Of a stretch of 64,000 nt of DNA, positions 47,901 through 61,400 are shown piece by piece. The notes under the pieces were generated by a model. The model was not told the origin of the DNA. It saw nothing but the letters and a program-made list of their open reading frames with translations, and did no database searches. The first letter of the stretch is position 1. Every line of letters begins with the position of its first letter. The position numbers and the translations under genes were made by a program. This DNA is from Mycogone perniciosa (taxonomy: Eukaryota > Ascomycota > Sordariomycetes > Hypocreales > Hypocreaceae), in the NCBI GenBank assembly GCA_025331125.1, contig JAOALB010000192.1, positions 22,555 through 86,554 on the forward strand, in the 5' to 3' direction.

Positions 47901-50740
47901 CTATATATTCCTTATAATAATTACCTTTATTAAATAGGGTAATTAAATATAATATATATTATTTACAGTATATTTAATAAAATATTTAATTAAGCCTTTA
48001 AACTTTATTTTAAATTCTCTTTTATTTTAGCTAGCTTTATAGTCTTTATTAAGTATATAGGTATAGCAGCTATATATATAGAGTCTACTTTAATCTAGCT
48101 ATAAATCTGCAAATAGCTCTTTTATTAAAAGGGGCGCGAAATTGCAGAACTATTACTTTAATCTTTTAATAGGTAATATTATATTAAAGCTATATATAAA
48201 ACTTATATTAATAATATATACTATAGCTTTTATACTTTTAGGCTATAAATTAATTAGAAGGCTTATAACTTTAAATATTTTTATTGATTTATTTATAACT
48301 TTTTAACCTGCGCACTTTAAAGCGCTATTTGGCTTATATATATAAAAAGGGGCAAGCTTTAAAATAATTCCTTTTATATTTACCTAGATCTAAAAGTATA
48401 TTAAGCCTTTAACTGCAATTATAGCTTTTTTATTATCTTGCCTAAAAAAATACATTAAGATATTATATTGTATTTTTACTATATTTATAAAGTTAAAGAA
48501 AGCATTAAAGACAGTTTCTTATTCTTTATTTAATAAAGGGCGTGTATATAACTATAAAGTATATTCTTTTTTAAGCATTAAAAGCCAGTTATCCCTATTA
48601 TAACTATAAAGATAATTTTAAAAATCCTAGTATACTTTAAAAATAGTCTTAAAGCTTATCTTTTAAATATTCTATAAAAGATAACCTATTTTATATATAT
48701 AAAAGTATAGGCTTTACACTTTATTTATATAGTTCCTTTAATATATATATTCTTTATATTCTTTACTAGTGCTTTAAGCGCTTTTAAGCTTAAATATCTT
48801 AATTATAAATACTAAAGCTTCTTTAAGTCGTTATATAGTGTTAATAGGTTATAGATTAGTCTTCTCTTTCTTTTTAATATTATATAAATATAATAGTTTG
48901 CGCTAAAAAAAAGGAATAAAGCAGTTATACTGCTTAGGATAATATATTTAAGGATAAAGGCAATATAAAGCAATAAAGGTTTATATTAAAGAAATAAAAG
49001 ATCATACTTATACTTTACCTTCCTTATAATAGTATTTGAATTTACTATACTAATATAACGTATATTATTGCACCCTATAAGCTATATTCCTACTTTTTAA
49101 AATTTTAATAAAAAGATAATATTAATATAAAATCCTTTAACTATAGCTATATCTATAAACCTTATTAAGCGCGCTGCCTTTTAATATAGATTATAAAAAG
49201 TATCCTTTAATAAATAGCATCCTTTTCCAGCTATAAAATACCTAGCTCCTCCTGCTTTAATATAGTTATTTTTTATATTTAAAATAAAAAAGCTAAAAAT
49301 AAAGTAATTCCTGTTATTTATTAAATAAATAGTACTATAAGTATTAAAGAGAATATTTTAAGAGAGGCAGTAAAGTGTATCCTATATATTAGTATATATT
49401 AATATATTTATTATATATACTGTAAAGCTTATATTTTCTTTATTAATTAGGTTTAAGGAGATTAAGGCAGCTATAATAGTTAAAGCTATAACTCTTTAAG
49501 CTCAGGCTATAAGGTTAATACCCTTTTTACTAAACTTATTGCAGAGTATATACTATTTATCTTTTTAAAGGTAAATATAAATTTCTGCAGTTTATTGCAG
49601 GTTAAAAATATATTTCCCTTTTTTATTAGGTTTTCCCTTAAACGCAGCTAATAGTATACTATAGTCTTTTAAAGGCCAATTATACCTTTCCTATCTATAT
49701 AGGTATTCCTTTCTAGTAAAAGCTTTTAAATATATAGTATTATTTACTATAGCTTTATTTAAGCAGTTACTAAATATTATATAAAGTCTATAAATATAAT
49801 ATTTTATATTTTATATATTATTTAAGAAAAGTTAACTAAGCTAATTAAAAGAGAAAATCTTAATAGTTTTACTGCTTTTAATTTAATTATCTATATAATA
49901 TAAGTAATATAAAGTAAAGTTTAAAGTATAGTATACTTTAATAATTTTCAAGAAAGCCCTTTAAGCAGCTATTCCTATAACTTTAAAAAGTTTATACTTT
50001 ACTGCATTTATATAAATATGCGCCTAGTTTATATACTATACTTTTAGCTTTAAATTCCTATACTTTATATTATATAAGATATATTTATATAAAATCTATA
50101 CTTCTTATATATTATATTTTTATAAAGAGTTAATTATTTTTTAAGCTTTTTTATAATCTAATAAATAATAAACTTAATGTTTAAGTTTTTATTGTTTTTA
50201 TTAGCTGCTTTAGTAATAGTAGAGGCTAAGGCTATAGTTTAAATTGCAGCTTTAAGGTCTATAAAGATTAAAGTATAGATACTAATATTAATTATTTTCT
50301 ATATTTATTTAAAGATTACTGCCTTAGCTTTCCTTTTTTTAATATATAAGGTAATAGTGTATTAATATTTATAGAGTAAATTATTATAATAAATAAAGAT
50401 ATTTATTAAAGTAGCTTTTTTTTAAATACTTTTAAGGCAGTTTATTTTATTTTAATTAAAGTAAATAGCTTTAAAGCAGGGAAATAGTTATTATTTTAAT
50501 TAAGGAGATTAGGATTAACTTTATTCTAGATCCTTGCAGTAGTTGTATAGTTATTTAAAACAGTAATCTATATAATTTACTATACTATTAAATCCAGCTT
50601 TATAAAGGTAATATCTTTTACGTTATCTATTATAAAAGGTGGCTTTAAGAGCTTAAAGGTAAAGGGAAAGAGTAAAGGTAAAGATATAATATTAAGGGAA
50701 GTTTCTAGTAACTCTAGTAGTTACTACCTAGGCTTATAAC

Positions 50741-51014
50741 TATCGCGGAGCGCGGTATAGCTATATAGAGTATAAAGAGAAATAGGAATAAAGCTTAATT
50801 CTAGTAATAAATATACTGTAATAGCCTCGCTATATCTATATATGGCTAATATAAAGGAAAATGTAGAATGTATATATTATAAGCGCCTATATAGTCTAAT
50901 ATATCGCTTACGCGATATATATATTAGCTGGTATCTGCTATATAAGCAGATAAGAGCTCCTTAGCGCTGATAAGCGCTAATAAATAGTAGGTCCTTAGCC
51001 TACCTAACCCAACA
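50741..51014 (-). repeat. Copia B 5' LTR
   Basis: Plus-strand reading TATCGCGGAGCGCGG ... CCTACCTAACCCAACA, the least decayed copy of this LTR in the window. Followed by ACTAT. Confidence 0.85.
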
Positions 51015-54000
51015 ACTATTTATTTAGTAAATAGCAGGAATTACTTTATTCCTAGGTCTTTTATTTTAAATATAGAAAATAACTATATTAAAGTAGAAAG
51101 AGTTAGGTATCCTATAGCTAAAAGTAAATACTGCCTATTAAAAGATACTTTTTATAATCTATACTAAAAGGCAGCGCGTTTAATAAAGCTTATAAATATA
51201 GCTATAGTTAAAGGATTTTATATTAATATTATATTTTTAGTAAAGCTTTAAAGAGTAGGAATATAGCTTATAAAGTATAATAATATATTTTACATTAATA
51301 TAGTAAATTTAAATACTATTATAAGGAAAGTAAAGTATAAGTAGAATCTTTTATTTCTTTAATATAAACCTTTATTGCTTTACATTACCTTTATCCTTAA
51401 ATATATTATTTTAAACAGTATAACTGCTTTATTCCTTTTTCTTAATATAAACTATTATATTTATATAATATTAAAAAAAAAAGAGAAGACTAATATATAA
51501 CCTATTAATACTATATAATAATTTAAAGCAGCTTTAGCACTTATAATTAGGATATTTAAGGTTAAAGGCGCTTAAAGTACTAGTAAAGAATATAAAGAAT
51601 ATATATATTAAAGGAACTATATAAATAAAGTGTAAAGCCTATATTTTTATATATATAAAATAGGTTATTTTTTATAAAATATTTAAAAGATAAATACTAA
51701 AACTATTTTTTAAAGTATATTAAGATCTTTAAGATTATCTTTATAATTATAATAAAGATAACTGGCTTTTAATATTTAAAGAAAAATATACTTTATAGTT
51801 ATATATATACCTTTTATTAAATGAAAAATAAAATACTGTTTTTAATATTCTTTTTAACTTTATAAATATAGTAAAAACGCAATATAATATTTTAATATAT
51901 TTTTTTAAGTAAAATAATAAAAAGGCTATAATTACAGTTAAAGGCTTAATATACTTTTAGATTTAAGTAAATGTAAAAGGAATTATCTTAAAGCTTACCC
52001 TTTTTCATATATATAAGCCAAATAGTGCTTTAAAGTATATAGGTTAAGAAGTTATAAATAAATTAATAAAAATATTTAAAGCTATAAACCTATTAATTAA
52101 TTTATAGCTTAAAAGTATAAAAGCTATAGTATATATTATTAATATAAATTTTATATGTAGTATTAATATAATATTATTTATTAAAAAGTTAAAGTAATAG
52201 TTTTATAATTTCGCGCCCCTTTTAATAAAAAAGCTATTTATAGACTTATAACTAAATTAAAGTAGACTTTATATATACAGCTACTGCGCCTATAAACTTA
52301 ATAAAGATTATAAAGCTAGCTAAAATAAAATAAAATTTAAAATAAAGCTTAAAGGCTTAATTAAATATTCTATTAAATATATTATAAATAATATATATTA
52401 TATTTAATTACTTTATTTAATAAAGGTAATTATCATAAAGAATTTATAGGTTAATAAAACTAGCTTTTTTAATAGTAAAAAAGAAAGTATAAATAAATTA
52501 TTTATAGTTAAATTAAATAAACTATTTAATAAAGTTAAAAAAGATAAGCTAGAATTTAAACTCTTTTTAATATATATTCCTGCAGTAAAGGATACCTTTA
52601 TAAATAATATAGAAAAAGAAAGTATACCTTTAAAGGTAGAAATTATATAAAGTATTAAAATTAATTTAATAAACGCTTTAAATAAACTATTAGTATACTT
52701 AAAAAGATTTTTTAATCTTTAAATATTAAAGGCTACTTTAAAATAGTTAATCTCTATAAGTAAAACTAATATATTAACAGGAACTTTAAATAATACTTTT
52801 AAAAATAATTTATCCCTCTTTAAAGAAAAAGAGTTAATAAAAGAATAGCTTTATATATTAAAGGTATATTATTTAATAAAAGAGGATAAACTATTATAGT
52901 TAAAAGCAGACTAATATATAAAAAACTTGCCTGTTTTTATATTAAAAGAGTAAGTTTTAAAGGAAAAGCTAACTAATAATTCTTTAAATAATATAGTAGT
53001 AGTTAATATTTATAGAAATATAAGACTTTAAAGGAAATAACTTGTAAAAAAGGTTAATAAATATTTCTTAATATATAGAATTAAAATATATATATTAAAT
53101 ACTGCTTTAAAAATAATAAGTTTTATATATATTTACTAATTATAAAACTTTTTAATTTAGTATTATATTAATTACTATTTAATTAATAAAAGCTAATAAA
53201 TAATAAATTAAAAAGTATAATGATAGTATTTATTATTTTTAATTCAGTAATAAATAAAAAAGCTTCCTTTTAAAAAAGTATTACTTTTAATAAATAAACT
53301 ATTTACTAGAAAGATTTTATAAAACTATTAAAAGACTAAAAAGAGTTTATAAAATATTTATTTAAAGCTAGGTTTAAATAAACTATATATAATAAAATTA
53401 ACTTTTTGCGTATAAAAAGAATCTAATAAAAGATATTATACTTAAAGGCGAAAGTAAAGCTATTATTTATATATTAGGTTTTTATATATAAATTTAACTA
53501 AAATAAAAATTTAAAATACTATAAAGCTTAATTTATAGTTTAAAAAGACTTATAGGAATACTTTATAATAAACAGTTTATATATAGTTATATAAATAATA
53601 TGTTTTTTCTATATATTTATTACTTTAGCAGTAAAGTTTAACTTTAAATTAAAGTAATATAATATTAAAAACGCTTTTTTTAATACTTTAAAAGATAGAA
53701 ATTTAGAATTAATTATATATAAGCTTTTTAAAGGTTTTAAGTTATTAAATATTTATTTAAAGCTTGCTAAAGCTTTATATAGGCTAAAGGATTTACTAAA
53801 ATTATAGTTTAATAAATTATCTTTAATATTAAAGAAATAAAGGTTAATTTTAAACTTTAAAAAGCTTTACCTTTTATATAAGTAAACTTAAAAGATTTTT
53901 ATTATATTTTATATAAATAATATTTTAATTATATATTATTATAATAATAAAACTCTTTATATTAAATTATTAAATACTTTTAAAATAAAGTATAAACCTT

Positions 54001-55434
54001 ATAATAAAAAGGATATATAGTAGTTTTTCAATATTAAAATTATTTAAAATAATAAAAAGTATAAAATATACCTTTGTTATAAAATTTATTTTAAAAGAAT
54101 TATAAAATAATTTAAGTTTAATAATAAAATATAGCTTTTTATAATTTTAATATAAATGATAAAGTTTAAAAAAGCTATAATATAAACTATAAAATTACTT
54201 TTTAAAATATATTAAAAAAAAGTAAAATCTATACTTTATATAACTATTATAATAAAGCTAGATATAGTATATAATACCTTAGCTTTATTACAGTTTTTAA
54301 TTAACCTTAATAAAAAGCATTTTAAAGCACTTAATTAATTAATCTACTATTTATATATATAGCGCTTTTTAACTTTTTAATATAAAAGGTAAAGTAAAAT
54401 ATAAGTTTTAACTGCCTTAAGTAATACTTTAGTTATTAATAATATAAATACTTAAAGATTATTTTAAAGGTATTTTATTATACTCCTTTTAAGCTTTATT
54501 CTATAAAATACTATATATTAAAATATAGTTAATATATTTATAATTAAAGTAAAGTTATTTACTTTTATTTAAATAATAAAAAAAGTAATAAATTTATATT
54601 ACCTTTTTTAAAAAATAAAATTTAACTTTAATATTAATTAAAATATTAACTATAATAATTAATTAATTATATATTTTATTATTAAAAAGAGTATATAAAT
54701 TAACATTTACTTATATTATATTAATATATAAAATATATAGCTTTAATAAAAATATTAAAAAAGATTATTTTTAATTCTTTATATTTTTATTAATTTTATA
54801 CCTATTAATAAACTTATTAAAGCCTTTCTTTAATAGCGCTTTAAATACTTTAAAGTATTATTAAACTTAATAAATATATAATTACTAGAATAAAATATAT
54901 AAAAGTATAGGAAACTATTTAATTTTAATTTAAAGGCTATTTACTATAAAAGGTATACTTTATTACTATAATAATTAATTACTTAAAGTTTTTACTTTTT
55001 ATATATTTATATATAAAAGGTATTATTATAATAGCTATTTAATGTAGCTGCCTTTTTAATATAAATTAAATCCTTTTTTTTAATAAATTAAATTAAAGGT
55101 ATAATATTATTATATATTAAATTACTATTAAATTATATTAACTTATAAATATATAAAGAAAAAATAATATATTTATTTAATTATTGTATTTATTTCTAGC
55201 TTAAAAAAGCTAATATATATCATTAATATAAGTATTAAATAACTATAAAATATATAATTAATTAAAGTAATATAGCAAAAGTAATAAAAAGATATATTAA
55301 AAAGTATATTAATAAATTACTATTAAAATAAATAATATACTGCTAAAAGTAAATAATAGTAATATATTAAAAGAAATCTTTTTTATTAATAATTATTAAC
55401 TTTAAATAACTTTTATAAAAAAGGGATAATAGTA

Positions 55435-55765
55435 TAGTAGTAAAGGCAGTAGTAAAAGTAAAAGTAAAAGTAAAAACTATTATAAAAGCAGCTATAGCGG
55501 AAGCAGTAATTAAAATAATAGCAGTAATAATAAAGGCAGGGGCTAAAGTAGGAGTAAAAGCAGTAATAAAAGCTGCAGGAGTAAAAGGAGAAGTTAATAA
55601 AGACGCTGTAGTGTATAGTTTAGTAAAGGCTTCCTTACAATGCCTAATAAGCTTTAACTTTAAATAAAAAAGAGGCTAAGCAACTAGACTAGCCAGCGCA
55701 GTAATAGAATCCAGACCAGCTAAAGCAAGAGTTAATATAAAAGCAGTAATAGGTATAGCCGCCTA
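55435..55765 (+). repeat. Low-complexity tract in Copia C 3' region
   Basis: AGCAGT/AAAGTA-type repeats; the same position relative to the 3' LTR as in Copia A and B. Confidence 0.6.
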
Positions 55766-56228
55766 AAGATCATTAACGCTATAATAAGCTACTTTTAAAG
55801 GGTAACTGTAACTATATTTAATTAAAAAGGTATTTTTATTTTATAATTTTATTATTAATTAATAAAAAGTATATTATAAAAGGAATATATAAAAAGTATA
55901 ATATTTATTAAAACTATATTAGTAATTAAAAAAGAAAGTAAAAAATAAAGTTAAAGATAGTTAATATATTTATTTTAGCTATTTAAGATTAATTTATTTA
56001 TTTAAAGAACTTTATTATTTAATTTCCTATTATTATAGATTAATAATAGCTATAATGTTTATATCCCTTTTACCTTTAATAATAGAATATCGATATTTAT
56101 TTATAATAAAGGAGCTTTTAATTAAGTAAAAGAGGCTTTAAAAGCGCAGCTAGATTATTATAATACTATAAATAGACTGGGATAGCAGTTAATAAAATAT
56201 TAAGAATAGCTTTATTAATTAAAGGGTA

Positions 56229-56502
56229 TATTAGGTTAAGTAGGCTAAAGACCTACTATTTATTAACGCTTATTAGCGTTAAAGAGCTTTTATCTGTTTA
56301 TATAGCAGATATTAGCTAATATATATATTATATAAGCAATATATTAGATTATATAGGCGCTTATAATATATACATTTTATGTTTTCCTTTATATTAGCTA
56401 TATATATATATAGTAAGGCTATTATGGTATATTTATTACTAGAATCAAGCTTTATTCTTATTTCTCTCTATACTCTATATAGCTATACCGCGCTCTGCGA
56501 CT
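56229..56502 (+). repeat. Copia C 3' LTR
   Basis: Starts TATTAGGTTAAGTAGGC after purine-rich AAAGGGTA and ends CCGCGCTCTGCGACT. The last base differs from the family CA end. Confidence 0.8.
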
Positions 56503-56560
56503 GCAATAAATACAGCTACTTTTAATATCCTTAATAAAGATAATAAATATAAAAGGATTA

Positions 56561-58458
56561 TTACAGTATAGGAAGGCAGGTTAAGGCAAATATTATTGTT
56601 ATACTATAAAGAGCAAGGAAGCCTTAAGGCTTTATAGAAAGCTATAGCTAGGAACGCGTTAAGGCCTAGTTATATAACTAGAGCTTATATAATAGGGCGT
56701 TAATATTGCATTACAGTCAGTGCTATAATAGTAACCCCCCTCCTATTTTGCTATTTAGCCGCAAATAGCTATATTACTTACATAAATCGAAATTCTAGGT
56801 AATTTATTTTAATACTTTTAATATAAAGGCAAATAGGGCGAATTATATAGTTTTTAGTGTTAGTGATATATAGTTTAATTATAGGCTTTAGTGTAGTATA
56901 ATCTTTAATTAGCGCTTTGCAGGTATTAGTTTCTTTTTAATTATTTCCTCTTTTTCTTTTTTTATAATTCCTTTTAATACCTATTGCAATAAACTTAGCT
57001 TTTTTAGGCTTTTTATATAAAAGTCTTATATTACCCTCTTTTAGCCTTATAAATCTTTAGTTAATTACTATATAGCAGTATAGTATATTTATTTAATATA
57101 GTAGTAGGAACTATTATTATTATAATAACCTAGGAGCGCTTTAAACTCTTACTTCTCTTATACTTTATCTATATTATTTTCCCTTTCTAATACTTTACTT
57201 TAAATATTCCTTAACGTAGCTTTATTAATTATCTTTTACCTAAAATGCAGTAAAGTAGCTATTTTAAGTTATAAAAAAGAGTTATATAAAACTAAAAAAA
57301 TCTTTATACTTTCTAGTAAACTAATAGCGCAGGCTTATAAATATACTTTAATTATTATATAAAGTCCCGCCTATTTATTATCTAGCTTTTTTATTAGCTA
57401 GTTAGTCTTTATATTTTATATATTAATAAAAATTTCCTGCTTAGTAATATAGACTAGTAATGCCTCTTTTTATATATTTATATTTTCTTTATATTTTCTT
57501 TCTAAAGCCTTAGTAAAAGTCTTTGATTATATAATAATACATTTAAATTAATTACTAATAGTATTAATATAAAAGAACTTTCTTTTCTTTACTATAAAAA
57601 GGTTTAGTAGGTAAAGCTATAAATGCTTTATTTTTAGGCAAGGGTTAAAACTATAGTTAATAAAAAACAGTAATATATTAGTAGTTTTAAATACTATATT
57701 ATTTATAGCGAATTTAGCTAATAAAACTAATAGACTTAATTATTTTAATAAAAGTTAATAAAAGCTTGCAAATATTATTTTATATTTATATTAATTCTTT
57801 TAGTTTAGCTATTAGTTTTAAATTAAAAGGCTAATAACTGTTTTAATATAACTTTTAATTGCTTTAAAAGTTATTTTTAGAATTTTAATATAAATTATAT
57901 ATTATAGTTTAATATAATATTATTAAGTATATTATAAAGGCAGTAAATTTTACTAATAAATATATTAGCTAGCTTTTCTATTAATAGTAAAGTAATAAAT
58001 ATAAAGTAATATATTTTAATAAAGTAATAAACTACTATTAATAAATACTTATAGGTAATATTATCATAGTAGGATTTAGGCAGTAGTATAATATAATTAA
58101 TAAAGATATTTAATTATATATAAAATAAAACTAGTAATAGTTAAAGGAAACCTTACAATAAAGATTATAAAGCCTTTATTTTTATATATAGTTCATAGGC
58201 TTATATAAATACTTTAATATCTTTTAAAATTTATAGCTATTAATATATTTAGTTAATAAAGTTTAAGGTTTTAAACCTATTTAAGTATTATTACGGCACC
58301 GACTATAACGCGATATTAACGCCCTATTTTATAAGCTCTAGTTATATAACCAGGCCCTAACGCATTCCTAGCTATAGCTTTTTATAGAGCCTTAGGGCTT
58401 CTTTACTCTTTACAGCACAATAACAATATTTACTTTAACCTGCCTTCCTATACTATAA
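56561..58458. mobile_element. 1.9 kb DNA transposon with long terminal inverted repeats
   Basis: TTACAGTATAGGAAGGCAGG at 56,561 is repeated inverted at the right end (58,458 leftward: TTATAGTATAGGAAGGCAGG). The inverted repeats extend about 173 bp (56,561-56,733 and 58,286-58,458) and share GGGCGTTAATAT and GGTTATATAACTAGAGC-type blocks. TA flanks both ends. Length 1,898 bp and TA target suggest a Tc1/mariner-Fot1-sized element. The interior is decayed with no open transposase frame, so the family is inferred. Confidence 0.75.
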
Positions 58459-61400
58459 TAGTTTATGCCGTCCTTTAACGCAGCTGCGCTGTCGCGAGGT
58501 ATATACCTAACTAATCACAAACTTCCTTAAATTCCCCCTTTATTCCTAAACCTATAATAACGCCTCTATAGCCTAGCCTTTACTCTTTAAATCCTATACC
58601 TATAGGAAACCAATTATAAGCGAGATAAATATAGATGCCTTAAACCTCGCCCTATAACTTAACCTGGCCTAATAGACTATAGTCCTTACTATAAAGCTAG
58701 CGCCTTTCCCTTTTCTCTTTAAAACTTTATAAAATTCTAGCATTAATAGTAACTATATATATTTAATAAATGCAATTATTAAAAATAATAACTTTTATTA
58801 CTAATTCTGTCTTTTTAATTAAATAATAGATAAAGGCTTAGCTTAATAGGAAAAATAAAAGTAAACCTTTAAATAAGAAATTTTAAACTAGGCAGCTAAA
58901 AACTAAAACCTTAAAGTATAAATTAAAGCCTAAGTTAAAGCCTTAAATACAGTTTTACTGCTAAACTTTAAAAATAATAATCTATTTAACTACTGCTAAA
59001 TTAAAGACTTTAAGTAATTTAATAGTAAATAGAAAGATATTATTAGATACTAATAAAAATATATTAACTAGCGCTTTTAAATTAATATTACTTTTATAAA
59101 TAACTAGTTAATCTTTTTAACTAAACTTAAAAAGATTTTATATATTGCAGGCCTTTTAAAGGGAAATATATATTAACTGCAATAAAGAAACTTTAATATT
59201 ATTATTAAAAGTCTTAATAACCCTGCTTAATAATATTAAAAGATTAATATAATACTTTTTATTAATTTTAATAAATAATATGAAATAATTAACTTATTTT
59301 AAAAGGCATTATAGTCTTTTAATAACCTATATATATTAAATAAGCCTTTTTAAAACTTTATAGTAGAGTTGTTTATATTAAGCAGTAAATATAGTAAAAC
59401 TGCTAAACAGATAGTAAAGGCCTTAAAAATAAAGGTTTTTTAAAAACTTGCTAACACTATAAACACTTAAATAATTAAACTAGATAAGTTTAACTTTATT
59501 AAATAGTATTAACTCTACTAAACTATCTATAATAGGCTTTAAAAAGGCACCTACTATAATGCCTTCTATACTGCTTAAATAGGCCAGCATTAATAAAGCT
59601 ATTAATAATAATAATATTATTATTAACGCTAGCAGAATAATTAAATAAATAATTAAATAAATAACTAAGCTGCCGCCTTAGCGCCAACCAGTAACTTAAT
59701 ATAGCTAAATATTATATATACTATATTACCTTGCCTTTAAGTCTTTTATAAAGAATATATTATTAAAGAATTATACTTTTACTATAAAAAAGTAAATTAT
59801 AGCTTTAATAAATATAATAACAAAAAGCAGGCTAATATATATTAAAGAAATCTATATTAAGTATAAAACTAAGATTACTAAATTTAGCTATATTAGCTAT
59901 ACTTTAACCTAATAGTATTTTAAGCCTAGCAGTAAAATAGCCTAGTAAAGTATAATAACTAAACCTTAATAGTATATTAATATTACCTATAATGCCTAGT
60001 TAACCTATAAATCTAGGCTTTAAATAATATACCCTCTTTAAATATTAATAAAAATAATAATAGTAGTGCTGCTTTATTAACTTTTAATTTAATTTAATTT
60101 AGCTAGCTATACCTATTAAAAACCTAGACTTAATTTATAAACTAGGGAAAAGATTAACCTTTATTAAAAGTTATAAGTAAAGGTTAACTATAAATAATAC
60201 TGTTATTTTAAAATAAATCTACTATTGCCTTTTTAATTAAAAGCCCTTTAAACTTAAATTAATAAATAGTAAATCCCTTTTAATATAAACTATATTATCC
60301 TTTATATATAGTATTTATATTAATATAAAAACTTTAATAGATAGCGGCTATATACTTTAAGCTTTGCTTAACTATACTTTTATTAAATAATTTAGTATTA
60401 TTATTTAATAATTATTACTTATTAAAAACCTTTTTTTTACTAATAAAAGTATAGTTAATAAAATTATAGACTTTTTTATTATATAAACTATAATCGGCCT
60501 TTATAAAGAACTTTACCTCTTTTTTATTATAAATATTTTTAATAATATATTTATTATCTTTAGCCTTTTATAGCCAAAAGAATATAACTTTAATATTAAC
60601 TAAAAAGAATTAACTATTACTTTTAAATTTTATTACTATTATAAATATTGCCTTTTAAAAAATATAGCCAGCTTTATATAAGTTTTAATAGCAATTAAAA
60701 TAAAAAATAACTTTATTAAAGCTAATATAAAGAATATATATTACCAGCAATTAATAGTTAAAGATACTTTAAATAAAATAAAGCCTAACCTAATTAAATA
60801 AAAAACTATATTATACTAGTAACTATTAGTTAAAAATACTTAAAAAAAGGAAAACTATAATTTAACTAAAAAGGGAGTTTATAAACTATATATTTTATAA
60901 ACCTTAATATTAAACTAAAATTACTACATAACCTATAAATATAGTAGAATTAATAATAAAGAAATATAAATATAAATAATCTTAAATTAAATATATATAA
61001 AGCTACTGCCTGCCTTTATAATCTATAGTTAATAATAAAAAAGAAAACCTTTATTAAAGCTACTACTATTACCTTTTAATATATTATTTCTGTAAAATTA
61101 AATTAAACTTTAAAATTAAAAAATATATTTAAATATAGCAGATATATAAATAATAGCAGTTATAAACTTTATTACTTTTTATTATTAATTATATATCTGC
61201 GCAATAAAAGTAATTTAAAAAGAGATTAATTAAACTATTAAAATTAAAAAACTAACACTTATTAGCTTATTAAAGCTTTTAAATAAGTTTTTTTAATAAA
61301 TATTTATAGGATAAAAAGACTATATTAAAGTAAAAATAATATTATTAAAAGAAATATATAACTTTATTAATAAATATTACTCTTTAATATAATTAAAAAG

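Larger units (their letters stand above)
43815..51014 (-). mobile_element. Copia B: full-length Copia nested in Copia C, opposite strand
   Basis: 7,200 bp element with 274 bp LTRs and an exact 5 bp target duplication ACTAT (43,810-43,814 and 51,015-51,019). Copia A at about 12,510-12,530 shows the uninterrupted sequence ATAATACTATTTATTTAG. Transcription would run right to left: 5' LTR 50,741-51,014, primer-binding region just left of 50,741, decayed YVDD at 46,439-46,428, polypurine AAAGGGTA before the 3' LTR at 43,815-44,088. All coding frames are closed by RIP-type changes. Confidence 0.9.
42131..56502 (+). mobile_element. Copia C: RIP-decayed Copia interrupted by Copia B
   Basis: Same family and orientation as Copia A. 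5' LTR 42,131-42,404; internal part to 43,814; then Copia B; the internal part resumes at 51,020 and runs to the 3' LTR at 56,229-56,502. The YVDD relic is at 53,910-53,921. Bases flanking the outer LTRs (ATACC before, GCAAT after) do not match. The Gypsy Gy2 sequence on the left also does not resume on the right. One end has therefore been rearranged after insertion. Confidence 0.8.
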
